Shown in pieces: positions 17,428 to 24,269 of a DNA stretch of 34,727 nucleotides. The notes below the pieces were generated by a model, which made no database searches, was not told the DNA's origin, and saw only the letters and a list, made by a program, of their open reading frames with translations. A program made the translations under genes and the position numbers. Positions within the stretch are counted from its first letter, which is position 1. The number at the start of each line of letters is the position of its first letter. Origin of the DNA: Chloroflexota bacterium (GTDB lineage Bacteria; Chloroflexota; Anaerolineae; UBA4142; SHND01); contig JACQWQ010000151.1 in the NCBI GenBank assembly GCA_016209205.1, positions 1-34,727 on the forward strand. Direction: 5' to 3'.

Positions 17428-17991
17428 CTAGACAGAGCTCACGCTCGTCGCGCTGCTGCCGTTGGAATGACCGTTACCGCTAAATTTGCCGTTCCCGTTC
17501 TTGCGCTGCGCCAATTGATTACCGCGCACCATCGAGATGCGACCGGTGCGCACCATTTCCAAAATGCCCTTCGGGCGCAGCAATTCGATCAGCCCTTCGA
17601 TCTTGTCTTCGTCGCCCGTTACTTCGACGACCACCGAATCCGGCGCGACATCCACGATTTTCGCGCGAAAGATTTCCGCGAGCTGCGCAATTTCGGCGCG
17701 CCCTGCCGCGTCCGCGCGCACCTTGACGAGCGCAAGGTCGCGCGAGATCGTGTCATACGCCGTCACATCTTGCACATCCAAGACGTTGACGAGTTTTGCC
17801 AGATTCGCTTCGACGATGTGCGCGCTGGTATTGTCCGAATCAATCACAATCGTCATGCGCGAAATGTGTGGTTGGTCGGTGTGCCCGACGGTTAGCGATT
17901 CGATGTTGAACGCGCGGCGGCGAAACAACGACGCCACGCGATTCAACACGCCGGGTTTGTCTTCGACAAGTGCGACTAGTGTGTGTTTCAT
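17428..17991 (-). CDS. ilvN: Acetolactate synthase, small (regulatory) subunit
   Basis: The 187-residue subunit activates the catalytic subunit IlvB and confers valine feedback control. The N-terminal ACT domain shows HTLVALVEDKPGVLNRVASL and FNIESLTVGHT, followed by SRMTIVIDSD. The second half has LALVKVRAD and the FRAKIVDVAPDSVVVEVTGDEDKIEG C-terminal domain, ending ILEMVRTGRISMVRG. A glycine/asparagine/serine-rich tail of about 25 residues closes the protein and is unlike the family. The ATG at 17991 starts the ACT domain; further open codons upstream are encoded by a palindromic repeat. No Shine-Dalgarno sequence is visible. It follows ilvB, the usual order. Confidence 0.94.
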   Translation of the reverse strand: MKHTLVALVEDKPGVLNRVASLFRRRAFNIESLTVGHTDQPHISRMTIVIDSDNTSAHIVEANLAKLVNVLDVQDVTAYDTISRDLALVKVRADAAGRAEIAQLAEIFRAKIVDVAPDSVVVEVTGDEDKIEGLIELLRPKGILEMVRTGRISMVRGNQLAQRKNGNGKFSGNGHSNGSSATSVSSV

Positions 17992-17999
17992 AAATGTCA

Positions 18000-18062
18000 A
18001 GAGTGACGGGTGACGGGTGACGAGGGGAACTCCGCTCCCCGTCACCCGTCACCCGTCACTCT
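18000..18062. repeat. Foldback spacer between ilvB and ilvN (word GTGACGG)
   Basis: AGAGTGACGGGTGACGGG and onward (18000-18026) is almost perfectly complementary to 18037-18062, giving a stem of about 26 base pairs around a 10-base loop. Each arm is three tandem copies of GTGACGG or its complement. Confidence 0.9.
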
Positions 18063-18067
18063 ACCCC

Positions 18068-19674
18068 TCACAACGGCTGCGCCATTTTCTCCCGTTTAAT
18101 CATATCGTTCAAATTCGCGCCCGCGGGCACCATTGGGTACACGGCGTCTTCCATCTTGACGCGGAACTCGATCAACGCGGGCCCGGGCGACGCGCGCACT
18201 TTTGCCAACACATTCATTACGTCTGCGCGATTGTCCACGAGATAACCGGGAATGCCGTACGCGTTCGCAATTTTTGTAAATTCGGGCGAAAACATCGGCG
18301 TGGCGGCGTAACGCGCATCATAGAAAAATTCTTGCCACTGGCGCACCATGCCGAGATAGCCGTTGTTGATAATTGCAATGTTGATTTTCAGTTTCTCTTG
18401 CGCGAGCGTCGCGAGTTCCGCAATCGTCATTTGGAAACCGCCGTCGCCTGCCACCACCCACACTTCTTTGTCCGGGCACGCGAATTTCGCGCCAATCGCC
18501 GCGGGCAGCGCAAAGCCCATCGTGCCTCGCCTTGCGTGGCCGTCCACAAATCGTGCATGACGTGTTCGCTCATCAAACCGTCGGGCGATTCCCAATCCAA
18601 TACATCGCGAAGCGGATTTGTTTCCATTTCGTCCTGAAGGTGGTTCACCCACGCGTCGTGGCGTTTGGGCGGCACCATCGGCAGCAATTTCAGCAGCGAT
18701 TCCTTCAAATCGCCGAGCAGCGGCACGTCCACCTTGACATTCTTGTTAATTTCGGACGGATCAATTTCGAAATGAATCTTTTTGCTGTACGGCGAATACG
18801 TCCGCAGGTTGCCCGTCACGCGGTCGTCGAAGCGCATCCCCATCGCGAGCAAAAGGTCGGCTTCCTGAATAGCTTCGTTCGCCGTCACACCGCCGTGCAT
18901 GCCCATCATGCCGAGGCACAACGGATGCTCCGCCGGAAACGCGCCAATCCCCAACAGCGTCAGCGCGATGGGCGTATGTGTTTTCTCTGCGAACTCGAGT
19001 ACTTGGTCCATCGCGCCGCTGAGCAGGATGCCGTGTCCCGCGAGAATCAACGGGCGTTCGGCGCGGGCAATCATTTCCGCCGCGCGTTCAAAATATTCCG
19101 TCGGCGCAAAGCGCTCCAACAAGCGCGCGTTGGGCAGCACGATGGGGTCGGTCGGATATTCAAAATCCATCGTCGCGAGCTGCACATCTTTGGGAATATC
19201 AATCAACACCGGACCGGGGCGCCCCGAACGCGCGATGTGAAACGCTTCGCGAATTACGTGCGGCAGTTCCTCGACGTGTGTGACGAGATAATTGTGCTTG
19301 GTGACCGGCAATGTTACGCCGGTCACATCCGTTTCCTGAAACGCGTCGCTGCCGATGACTTTGGTGCCGACCTGTCCCGTAATCGCGACGACCGGGATCG
19401 AATCCATCATCGCGGTCGCGAGACCCGTCACCATGTTGGTTGCGCCGGGACCACTCGTGCCGACACACACGCCGACGCGTCCCGACGCGCGCGCGTAACC
19501 GTCCGCCATGTGCGTTGCGCCTTGTTCGTGACGCACGAGCACGTGGTGAATCGGATATTGCAGCATGGCATCGTACGAGGGCAAGATCGCGCCGCCGGGG
19601 TACCCGAACACCACATGAACCCCTTCCCGTACAAGACATTCCCAGAGAATTTGTGCCCCTGCGAGTTTTGGCAT
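18068..19674 (-). pseudogene. ilvB: Acetolactate synthase, large subunit, broken by an internal deletion
   Basis: The catalytic subunit is a ThDP enzyme joining two pyruvates, or pyruvate and 2-oxobutyrate. The first frame (from the ATG at 19674, GGAG upstream) gives the N-terminal ThDP domain (GYPGGAILPSYDAM, the catalytic glutamate in RHEQGATHMADGYARASG) and the FAD-binding middle domain. It runs to HDLWTATQGEA at about 18525. The C-terminal domain resumes in another frame with GTMGFALPAAIGAKFACPDK and the GDGGFQMT...NNGYLGMVRQWQ cofactor motif, ending at 18068. Family alignment from memory shows about 30 residues missing at the junction, including the conserved GQHQMW stretch. As read the enzyme cannot be made. 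Either the strain has lost it, another copy exists, or this is an assembly error. Confidence 0.9.
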
Positions 19675-19757
19675 GATAACTCCAATTTATGATTTTCGAT
19701 TTGTGATTTATGATTTTCCAAACGCGCGCAAACGCACAATCATAAATCCTAAATCAT
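19675..19757. repeat. Foldback spacer upstream of ilvB (words TTTATGA, TTTTCGA)
   Basis: TTTATGATTTTCGATTTGTG words (19687-19718) face complementary AATCATAAATCCTAAATCAT words (19738-19757) across an ACGCGCGCAAACGC loop. The pattern repeats the word used between ilvC and leuA and between pheA and ilvE. Confidence 0.7.
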
Positions 19758-19759
19758 AA

Positions 19760-19828
19760 CTCACCTTACGCAGGAAATGTCATTTCGAGATGGTCATACC
19801 GATTGGTATGTTTGACTACAGAAACTTG
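19760..19828. repeat. Dispersed repeat family B, copy 1
   Basis: The sequence begins CTCACCTTACGCAGGAAATG, continues TCATTTCGAGAT and ends ACAGAAACTTG, matching 33364-33438 at both ends. The centres differ but each forms its own hairpin: CATACC GATT GGTATG here, CATCACGC GCGG GCGTGATG there. Conserved ends and covarying hairpin centre suggest a structured element. Confidence 0.75.
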
Positions 19829-20094
19829 CCCAACGCGAATCGGCGCGAATCCAAGCGAATCGGCGCGAAATATTCGGATTTGTAAGATTCGCCAAGATTC
19901 GCGGAGACCTGTCCCGAAATTTGCGTCGCGGCAGTTTGGGAGGTGCGGGACGGGTTGCGCTCGCCCTGCCCTTTTGCCCCTGCGGTGCGGCGCGCGTGAT
20001 GACGCGGTGCGTCAGAGGTACACGGCGTCGCGTTGGCGCACGCGGCAGTGTGCCATTGATCCATTTCGGCAGGCGAATAACGTTGTGTGAACAT
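19816..20094 (-). CDS. Unknown small ORF in the ilvB leader
   Basis: This open frame of 92 residues starts MFTQRYSPAEMDQWHTAAC and has an excellent Shine-Dalgarno sequence (GGAAGGAAG) six bases before its ATG, just after the second terminator hairpin. The N-terminal third looks protein-like, with cysteines at about residues 19 and 25. The rest is rich in Ala, Arg, Thr and Ser, and its last 30 codons run through GCGAATCGGCGCGAA direct repeats and repeat family B, so the natural end is doubtful. I do not recognise a family. It may be a second leader ORF whose translation influences ilvB expression, or a small independent gene. Confidence 0.4.
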   Translation of the reverse strand: MFTQRYSPAEMDQWHTAACANATPCTSDAPRHHARRTAGAKGQGERNPSRTSQTAATQISGQVSANLGESYKSEYFAPIRLDSRRFALGKFL

Positions 20095-20118
20095 GAAAAC
20101 TTCCTTCCCCCTTGCCGG

Positions 20119-20151
20119 ATAAAACAAAAGGCAGGCGTTCCCGCCTACCTT
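20119..20151 (-). terminator. Second terminator-like hairpin in the ilv leader
   Basis: On the minus strand AAGGTAGGCG pairs with CGCCTGCCTT around a four-base GGAA loop, followed by TTGTTTT. It lies 25 bases upstream of the ATG of the small ORF that precedes ilvB. Before it, two small stems (GGAC...GTCC and CCTTC...GAAGG) make the stretch structured. Confidence 0.65.
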
Positions 20152-20204
20152 CGACATTGAAGGACAACCAGGTCCCATCTATTTGCGCGACGATGGATTC
20201 GTCC

Positions 20205-20241
20205 GTAAAATAAAAAACCCGCCGATTGGTTCAGGCGGGTT
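20205..20241 (-). terminator. Rho-independent terminator after the ilv leader peptide
   Basis: On the minus strand AACCCGCC (20234-20241) pairs with GGCGGGTT (20216-20223) around a 10-base loop, followed by TTTTTATTTTA. It starts 20 bases after the stop codon of the Ile/Val/Leu-rich leader peptide, the spacing expected of a transcription attenuator. Confidence 0.8.
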
Positions 20242-20261
20242 CGATTCGCGTTATTTACTGC

Positions 20262-20378
20262 TCATCGTCGTCGGGGGCGGTTCCCGATTTTCGCCCAAAC
20301 CACATTACGCCTGCTGTTAAGGATGATAACCTCAACAAGGCTAATAACGACGACTGCAATAATTCCGAGCGTAAACAT
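20262..20378 (-). CDS. Putative ilv leader peptide (attenuation)
   Basis: This 38-codon frame starts at the ATG at 20378 and encodes MFTLG, then IIAVVVISLVEVIILN, then a basic tail ending NRPRRR. Thirteen of residues 4-20 are Ile, Val or Leu. Such a run just ahead of a terminator and an ilvB gene is what attenuator leader peptides of ilv operons look like: when charged tRNA is scarce the ribosome stalls and the terminator is avoided. A promoter 40-70 bases upstream and the terminator 20 bases downstream fit. I could not find a convincing antiterminator pairing by eye, and there is no strong Shine-Dalgarno. The alternative is a small single-pass membrane protein with a positive tail. Confidence 0.6.
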   Translation of the reverse strand: MFTLGIIAVVVISLVEVIILNSRRNVVWAKIGNRPRRR

Positions 20379-20421
20379 TTTTTGAGTTCGTTGTCACGCA
20401 ATCAACGTGATAACGTGTTAG

Positions 20422-20450
20422 ATTCTAACAGATTGCACGACCCAAGTCAT
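20422..20450 (-). promoter_or_regulatory. Candidate promoter of the ilv operon
   Basis: On the minus strand ATGACT (20445-20450) and TAGAAT (20422-20427) are 17 bases apart, giving a start site near 20415 and about 37 nucleotides of leader before the leader peptide. The -10 box is within a near-palindrome, GTTAGATTCTAAC (20418-20430), which could be an operator. Confidence 0.5.
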
Positions 20451-20535
20451 CAGGCAGTTTGCACTATAACGGACTCTGCGAATTGTGCGTGATGTCTATT
20501 GAATTTTCATTTGCGGAATGGGAAAGGATACACAC

Positions 20536-21222
20536 ATGCCTGCCAAACCACCTCCCCCACTCAACAGCTATATCGCCGTGCCGCCGTCGGGCAAAGGCCA
20601 AGGCGTTTTGGTTATTCACGCGTGGTGGGGTCTGAACGATTTTTTCAAGCGCGTCTGCGACCGTCTCGCGCAAGCGGGTTTTGTCGCATTTGCCCCCGAT
20701 TTGTTTGAAGGCCAAGCCGCGACGACCAGCGCCGCCGCGAAACGCTTGCGCGCCAAACCCAAACGCGAACCGACATACAAAACGCTCCTGCGCGCGATGG
20801 AACAACTTCAGGGGCATCCCGCCGTTCAAGGTTCCGGTATCGGCGTGGTCGGCTTTTCGATGGGCGGACATTGGGCGCTCTGGTTATCACAACGACCCGA
20901 ATTGAGCATCGACGCGGTGGTGACGTTTTACGGCGCACGCGCGGGCGACTATTCGGCGAGTCCTGCTGCCTTCATGGGACATTTCGCGGAAAAGGACGCC
21001 TGGGTTTCGAAAGCGGCGCTCAAGAAACTACGCCAGCAGTTGGAAGCAGCGCACCGCCCCGCCGAATTTTTCGTTTATCCCGATACCGGGCATTGGTTTT
21101 TCGAGTCCGACCGAACGGATGTCTACAACGCGCCAGCGGCAGAATTGGCGTGGCAGCGCACCGTGAAATTTCTTGCCGCACAGCTCAAGACGCGACGCAC
21201 GCCGACCATTCAAACAGATTGA
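20536..21222 (+). CDS. Dienelactone hydrolase family protein
   Basis: The 228-residue alpha/beta hydrolase shows the dienelactone hydrolase pattern GVLVIHAWWGLNDFFKRVCDRLA, then FVAFAPDLFEG, the nucleophile elbow GVVGFSMGGHWAL, the acidic residue in HFAEKDAWV and the catalytic histidine in YPDTGHWFFE. The nucleophile is serine where classical enzymes use cysteine (GxCxGG), so it is a family member of unknown substrate rather than a proven carboxymethylenebutenolidase. The ATG at 20536 follows AAAGGA at seven bases; an ATG 18 bases upstream is less well placed. It is divergent from the ilv leader and its last 13 bases overlap the convergent hypothetical gene. Confidence 0.88.
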   Translation: MPAKPPPPLNSYIAVPPSGKGQGVLVIHAWWGLNDFFKRVCDRLAQAGFVAFAPDLFEGQAATTSAAAKRLRAKPKREPTYKTLLRAMEQLQGHPAVQGSGIGVVGFSMGGHWALWLSQRPELSIDAVVTFYGARAGDYSASPAAFMGHFAEKDAWVSKAALKKLRQQLEAAHRPAEFFVYPDTGHWFFESDRTDVYNAPAAELAWQRTVKFLAAQLKTRRTPTIQTD

Positions 21223-21569
21223 TTCTTTTGAAATTTCTTGACAACGTTCCAATCCGAAACCGCTTCGCTCGGTGGGCGGTCATCACCGTCTTCCCACATC
21301 ATCGAAAAACCCCAAATCGTAGCATCACCAATCCAGAATTCCGCAGGCGTAAATTCTATTTTCGAGTGCGGCGGCTTGTCACGCCGCGACGCATGATATT
21401 CCGCTTCCCACCCGAACGTAATCCCTTGCCAATCTTTGTGGCGCTGATGAAGGTCTTGCGCGAATGCGCGCACATCCGCGATCCTGGGAATCAACACAGG
21501 GACGATGGGTGTGAATTCGGGATCAATTGTGATTTTAACCAGCGCGACGCTTCCACTTATTTTCTTCAT
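21210..21569 (-). CDS. Hypothetical protein, coupled to the PucR-like regulator
   Basis: I do not recognise this 119-residue protein. It is soluble, rich in Trp and acidic residues, and its middle (FGWEAEYHASRRDKPPHSK) and the GFSMMWEDGDDRPPSEAV stretch suggest a compact alpha/beta domain. Its ATG overlaps the stop of the upstream regulator gene as ATGA (21566-21569), so translation is probably coupled and both are in one operon. Its 3' end overlaps the convergent hydrolase gene by 13 bases. No separate Shine-Dalgarno stands out. The overlap and composition make a real gene likely; function is unknown. Confidence 0.65.
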   Translation of the reverse strand: MKKISGSVALVKITIDPEFTPIVPVLIPRIADVRAFAQDLHQRHKDWQGITFGWEAEYHASRRDKPPHSKIEFTPAEFWIGDATIWGFSMMWEDGDDRPPSEAVSDWNVVKKFQKNQSV

Positions 21570-22822
21570 CTGCCAGATTCGCTCCGCGTCAATTCATACG
21601 CGCGCAGCGCCAACTGCACTTGCAAACGCGTTTCGGCATCGTCCAAATCCAACGCGCTGACTTCGCGCACGCGGTCGAGGCGATAAAGTAACGTGTTGCG
21701 ATGAATGTATAACGCTTTGGCAGTCTGCGCGACATTGCCGTTGCGCTCGAAATACACGCGCAGCGTTTCGAGCAAATTCGTCTTGCCGGCGCGTTCGTCC
21801 GCGATCAAGCGGCCCAACACTTGGGTCGCAAACGCGCGCAGCTCGTTCGTCTCGGCAAGCGGCAGCAGCAAACGATAGACGCCGAGATTCGCATACACTT
21901 GCGGTTTGCGATGTTGCAGACGATGTTCCAGTGCCATCGCTTGCGCGGCTTCGCGATACGACGTGCGCAGTTCGAGCAACCGCGCCACCGGTCGCCCGAT
22001 GCCGATTGCCAAATGCGCTTTGGGAAATTCGGCGTGCGCCAACTGCAAAAGCGTTTGCGCCCAATGTTCGGCTTCTGCTGCGCCCCATTCGGGACTTGGG
22101 GCATACACCACGACGATTTCATTTTCACGCGCCGACGCCAACAGGCGCGCGCGCTGCCGTTTCACCTGTCCGTTGACAATCGTTTCCAAACGGCGCAAGG
22201 ATGGCGCCTCGCGTCCGCTCCATTCCATCGTCATGGCGACAAAAGGACCCGTTTTGCGCAAGCCCGCGCGTTCCGCCCAACCCATCGCGTCCGCCTCGCT
22301 GATCGCTTGTGTCAACACGGCTTGAATCAAATCCCCGCGCAATTTTTTTTCCGCAACGCTGACGGCTTTGCCTTTCGCCATTTCAATCGCCGCGACCAAC
22401 GCGCCTTGCATCGCCACGAGGCGGTCTTGGGCATCAAAGCGCGGCGCGCGCGCGATCAAGGAAACATAACCGCGCGCCACGCCGCGCGTTACAATCGGCA
22501 TCACGAGGCGCGCGCACGTTTCAAACGTTTGCAAAAGCGGTTCGCGCACCAGATGCGCTTGTTTGCGATCCGCGAGTTCGGGCGGCAAATACCCGGAGGA
22601 TTGGAACGCGTCGAGAATGTCCGTCCAATTCGTCAAATCGGCGGTAGGGATTTGTGCCAGCGGCTGAAGGCGTTTGTCCTGGAGCAGCACTGCTTTGTGC
22701 GAATCGTGCGCCAGCGCATGCGCCAATGCCTCGATGCCCTGATCGTCTGCCGACAGGCGCAACAGCGTTTGATAGCGTTCCAGTTGTTGAATCAACAGTG
22801 CCGAATCGTTTGACGCGTTCAT
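21566..22822 (-). CDS. PucR/CdaR family transcriptional regulator
   Basis: This 418-residue protein ends in the PucR C-terminal helix-turn-helix: LLETLRVYFERNGNVAQTAK, then ALYIHRNTLLYRLDRVREVS. Before it is the CdaR-type GGDEF-like domain (IGIGRPVARLLELRTSYREAAQAMAL), and before that a GAF-like region with ARLVMPIVTRGVARGYVSL at about residues 105-125. Regulators of this class answer to small metabolites. The start at 22822 (MNASNDSALLIQQLERYQTL) is chosen because the further upstream open codons lie in non-conserved, promoter-bearing DNA; no Shine-Dalgarno sequence is obvious. It is divergent from trmI and its stop overlaps the next gene. Confidence 0.88.
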   Translation of the reverse strand: MNASNDSALLIQQLERYQTLLRLSADDQGIEALAHALAHDSHKAVLLQDKRLQPLAQIPTADLTNWTDILDAFQSSGYLPPELADRKQAHLVREPLLQTFETCARLVMPIVTRGVARGYVSLIARAPRFDAQDRLVAMQGALVAAIEMAKGKAVSVAEKKLRGDLIQAVLTQAISEADAMGWAERAGLRKTGPFVAMTMEWSGREAPSLRRLETIVNGQVKRQRARLLASARENEIVVVYAPSPEWGAAEAEHWAQTLLQLAHAEFPKAHLAIGIGRPVARLLELRTSYREAAQAMALEHRLQHRKPQVYANLGVYRLLLPLAETNELRAFATQVLGRLIADERAGKTNLLETLRVYFERNGNVAQTAKALYIHRNTLLYRLDRVREVSALDLDDAETRLQVQLALRAYELTRSESGR

Positions 22823-22892
22823 GGGTTGAAAAAAAGCGGCGCGCGGCGATGGCTTGCCTTTACACTGCGCCGCGCTGTCATGTGTGGCGACG

Positions 22893-22921
22893 ATGTTAGC
22901 ACAAGTGCAAGTGAGGTGCAA
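22893..22921 (-). promoter_or_regulatory. Candidate promoter of the PucR-like regulator
   Basis: On the minus strand TTGCAC (22916-22921) and TAACAT (22893-22898) are 17 bases apart, about 70 bases before the chosen start codon. This supports the shorter start for the regulator. Confidence 0.45.
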
Positions 22922-22948
22922 AGGCAAGCTGTTGTGATGTCGTCCGTT

Positions 22949-23027
22949 GGCGCAACAGTTGAACTGTTGCGCCGCTTGCATTGCGAGTTCAACTCGTCCT
23001 ATCGGCGTATCACGGGTGCAACTCGTG
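22949..23027. repeat. Three palindromes between the regulator and trmI
   Basis: GGCGCAACAGTTGAACTGTTGCGCC (described here by its halves GGCGCAACAGTT and AACTGTTGCGCC, 22949-22973) is followed by CGAGTTCAACTCG (22984-22996) and ACGGGTGCAACTCGT (23012-23026). They share GTT-N-AAC-like cores. They may be operators for the divergent regulator or fragments of repeat family C, whose words they resemble. A direct repeat GTTGTGATGT flanks them at 22931 and 23041. Confidence 0.55.
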
Positions 23028-23055
23028 ACACATCCGAGATGTTGTGATGTATAAT
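23025..23055 (+). promoter_or_regulatory. Promoter of trmI, probably giving a leaderless mRNA
   Basis: TATAAT at 23050-23055 lies only seven bases before the ATG of trmI, so transcription should start at or next to the start codon. GTGACA at 23025-23030 is a fair -35 box at 19 bases. No Shine-Dalgarno sequence is present, in keeping with a leaderless message. Confidence 0.6.
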
Positions 23056-23062
23056 CGCGCGC

Positions 23063-23974
23063 ATGAACAGACCGCAATACGGCGACCTCGTCCTCTTGCT
23101 CGATCCCGAAGGCAAACGCATCGTCACGCGGTTAACGCCGAATCAGCGCGTGGATTCGCATCTGGGTTTCATCCAACACGATGCGCTGCTCGAATACGAG
23201 TTCGGCGCGCGCGTGCCAACGCAGTTGGGCGAGAGTTTTATCTTGCTGCGCCCCTCGACGGTCGACCTCGTGATGAACGTCAGCCGCGCCACCCAAATCG
23301 TGTATCCGAAAGACATCGGCTATTTGTTGATGGAAATGAACATCCATCCGGGCAAGCGCGTGCTGGAAGCCGGTACGGGCAGCGGCGCGATGACGCTCGC
23401 CCTCGCGCAGATGGTGCAGCCGACAGGCAAGGTATTTACGTACGAAGAACGCGCCGAGCACCAAGAAAACGCGCGGAAAAATATCGCCCGCGCGCAGCTG
23501 ACGCCGTATGTGGAATTTCGCGTGCGTGACATTCGCGCGGGCTTTGACGAACGCAACGCGGACGCGTTGTTTCTCGACGTGCGCGAGCCGTGGCTTTATC
23601 TCGCGCAGGCGCACGCCGCGCTGCGCCCCGGTGGTTTTTTCGGTTCGCTCGTGCCGACGACGAATCAAGTCAGCGAAATGCTCGGTGAAATGGAACGCAT
23701 GAGCAATTGGGTGGAAATTAAAGTGAGCGAACTCTTGCACCGCAAGTACAAAATCAACGCGGACCGTTTGCGTCCCGACGACCGTATGATTGCGCACACA
23801 GGATTTATCCTGACCGCGCGTCCCGTCTCGGTGCGGGTAGACCCCGTGCGCACGAAACGCGAGAAAAAATTTTGGCAGAAGGCGCGGAGGGAGGAAAAGG
23901 AAAGCGGAGAGAGCGAGGGAGTGAGGGAGCGAGGGAGTGAGGGAGCGAGCGAAAAAGTAATCAGTGATCAGTGA
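23063..23974 (+). CDS. trmI: tRNA (adenine-N1-)-methyltransferase TrmI type
   Basis: The 303-residue protein methylates adenine 58 in the T loop of tRNA. The N-terminal beta domain (GDLVLLLDPEGKRIVTRL) is followed by the substrate segment RATQIVYPKDIGYLLMEM and the SAM-binding motif VLEAGTGSGAMTLALA at about residues 99-114. FLDVREPWLYLAQAHAALRPGG and VPTTNQVSEML follow; all are typical of TrmI. Beyond about residue 275 the protein runs into a charged tail (EEKESGESEGVRERGSEGAS) encoded by GAGGGAGC/GAGGGAGT simple repeats and then by TGATCAGT repeats, so the tail has grown from spacer DNA. It probably heads an operon with the DUF2007 gene. Confidence 0.93.
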   Translation: MNRPQYGDLVLLLDPEGKRIVTRLTPNQRVDSHLGFIQHDALLEYEFGARVPTQLGESFILLRPSTVDLVMNVSRATQIVYPKDIGYLLMEMNIHPGKRVLEAGTGSGAMTLALAQMVQPTGKVFTYEERAEHQENARKNIARAQLTPYVEFRVRDIRAGFDERNADALFLDVREPWLYLAQAHAALRPGGFFGSLVPTTNQVSEMLGEMERMSNWVEIKVSELLHRKYKINADRLRPDDRMIAHTGFILTARPVSVRVDPVRTKREKKFWQKARREEKESGESEGVRERGSEGASEKVISDQ

Positions 23975-24013
23975 TCAGTAATCAGTGTGCGATACGCGAT
24001 ACGCGATTCGCGA
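23905..24013. repeat. Simple repeats at the 3' end of trmI and before the DUF2007 gene
   Basis: GAGGGAGC/GAGGGAGT words (23910-23951) are coding for the trmI tail. They are followed by AATCAGTGATCAGTGATCAG words (23959-23987), which are self-complementary through TGATCA, and by GCGATAC/GCGATTC words up to 24013. Three different words stand side by side, as in the cimA-leuB spacer. Confidence 0.75.
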
Positions 24014-24024
24014 ACGGAGCAGAC

Positions 24025-24264
24025 ATGAAAGAAACGAAACCAGTGGAAGTATATCGCGCGTCGGGTGAATTGGAGGCGCAGGTGATTCGCAGCAAATTGG
24101 AAGCGGCGGGCATCCGCGCGATTTTTCAAAATGAAGCGTTGGGCACGCTCGGCTTTGTCGTGGATGGGCTGGGCGAATTTCGCATCCTCGTCGCGGAACA
24201 GGACGAGCAAGCCGCGCGTGAGGTGCTCGCCAGTACGGAGACGCTAACCAGTGATGAGTCTTGA
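24025..24264 (+). CDS. DUF2007 family protein (putative signal-transducing)
   Basis: This 79-residue protein fits DUF2007: PVEVYRASGELEAQVIRSKL opens with the V-E-V-Y strand and helix, followed by EAAGIRAIFQNEALGTLGF, and it closes with FRILVAEQDEQAAREVL. The family adopts a small alpha/beta fold and is described as putative signal transducing, without proven biochemistry. GGAG lies six bases before the ATG at 24025; upstream in-frame codons are repeat DNA. It follows trmI by 50 bases and is convergent with the methyltransferase gene, with five bases between the stops. Confidence 0.85.
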   Translation: MKETKPVEVYRASGELEAQVIRSKLEAAGIRAIFQNEALGTLGFVVDGLGEFRILVAEQDEQAAREVLASTETLTSDES

Positions 24265-24269
24265 TGCAG

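Noticed and set aside
18515..18535. Programmed frameshift as an explanation for ilvB
   Set aside because: A frameshift would not restore the roughly 30 missing conserved residues; a deletion is required.
18532..19692. Long open frame (386 codons) on the plus strand opposite ilvB, and similar long frames opposite leuB, cimA and leuA
   Set aside because: They are antisense to clear conserved genes, are Arg/His-rich, and arise from G+C-rich third positions of the real genes.
20095..20205. Possible T-box riboswitch in the ilv leader (GATGGGACCTGG)
   Set aside because: The conserved TGGNACCGCG T-box core is not present and no specifier stem is evident. A leader-peptide attenuator explains the region better, though small stems are present.
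20234..20256. GGCGGGTTCGATTCGCG looks like a tRNA T-arm
   Set aside because: The flanks give no acceptor, D-arm or anticodon stem; the bases are part of the leader terminator stem.
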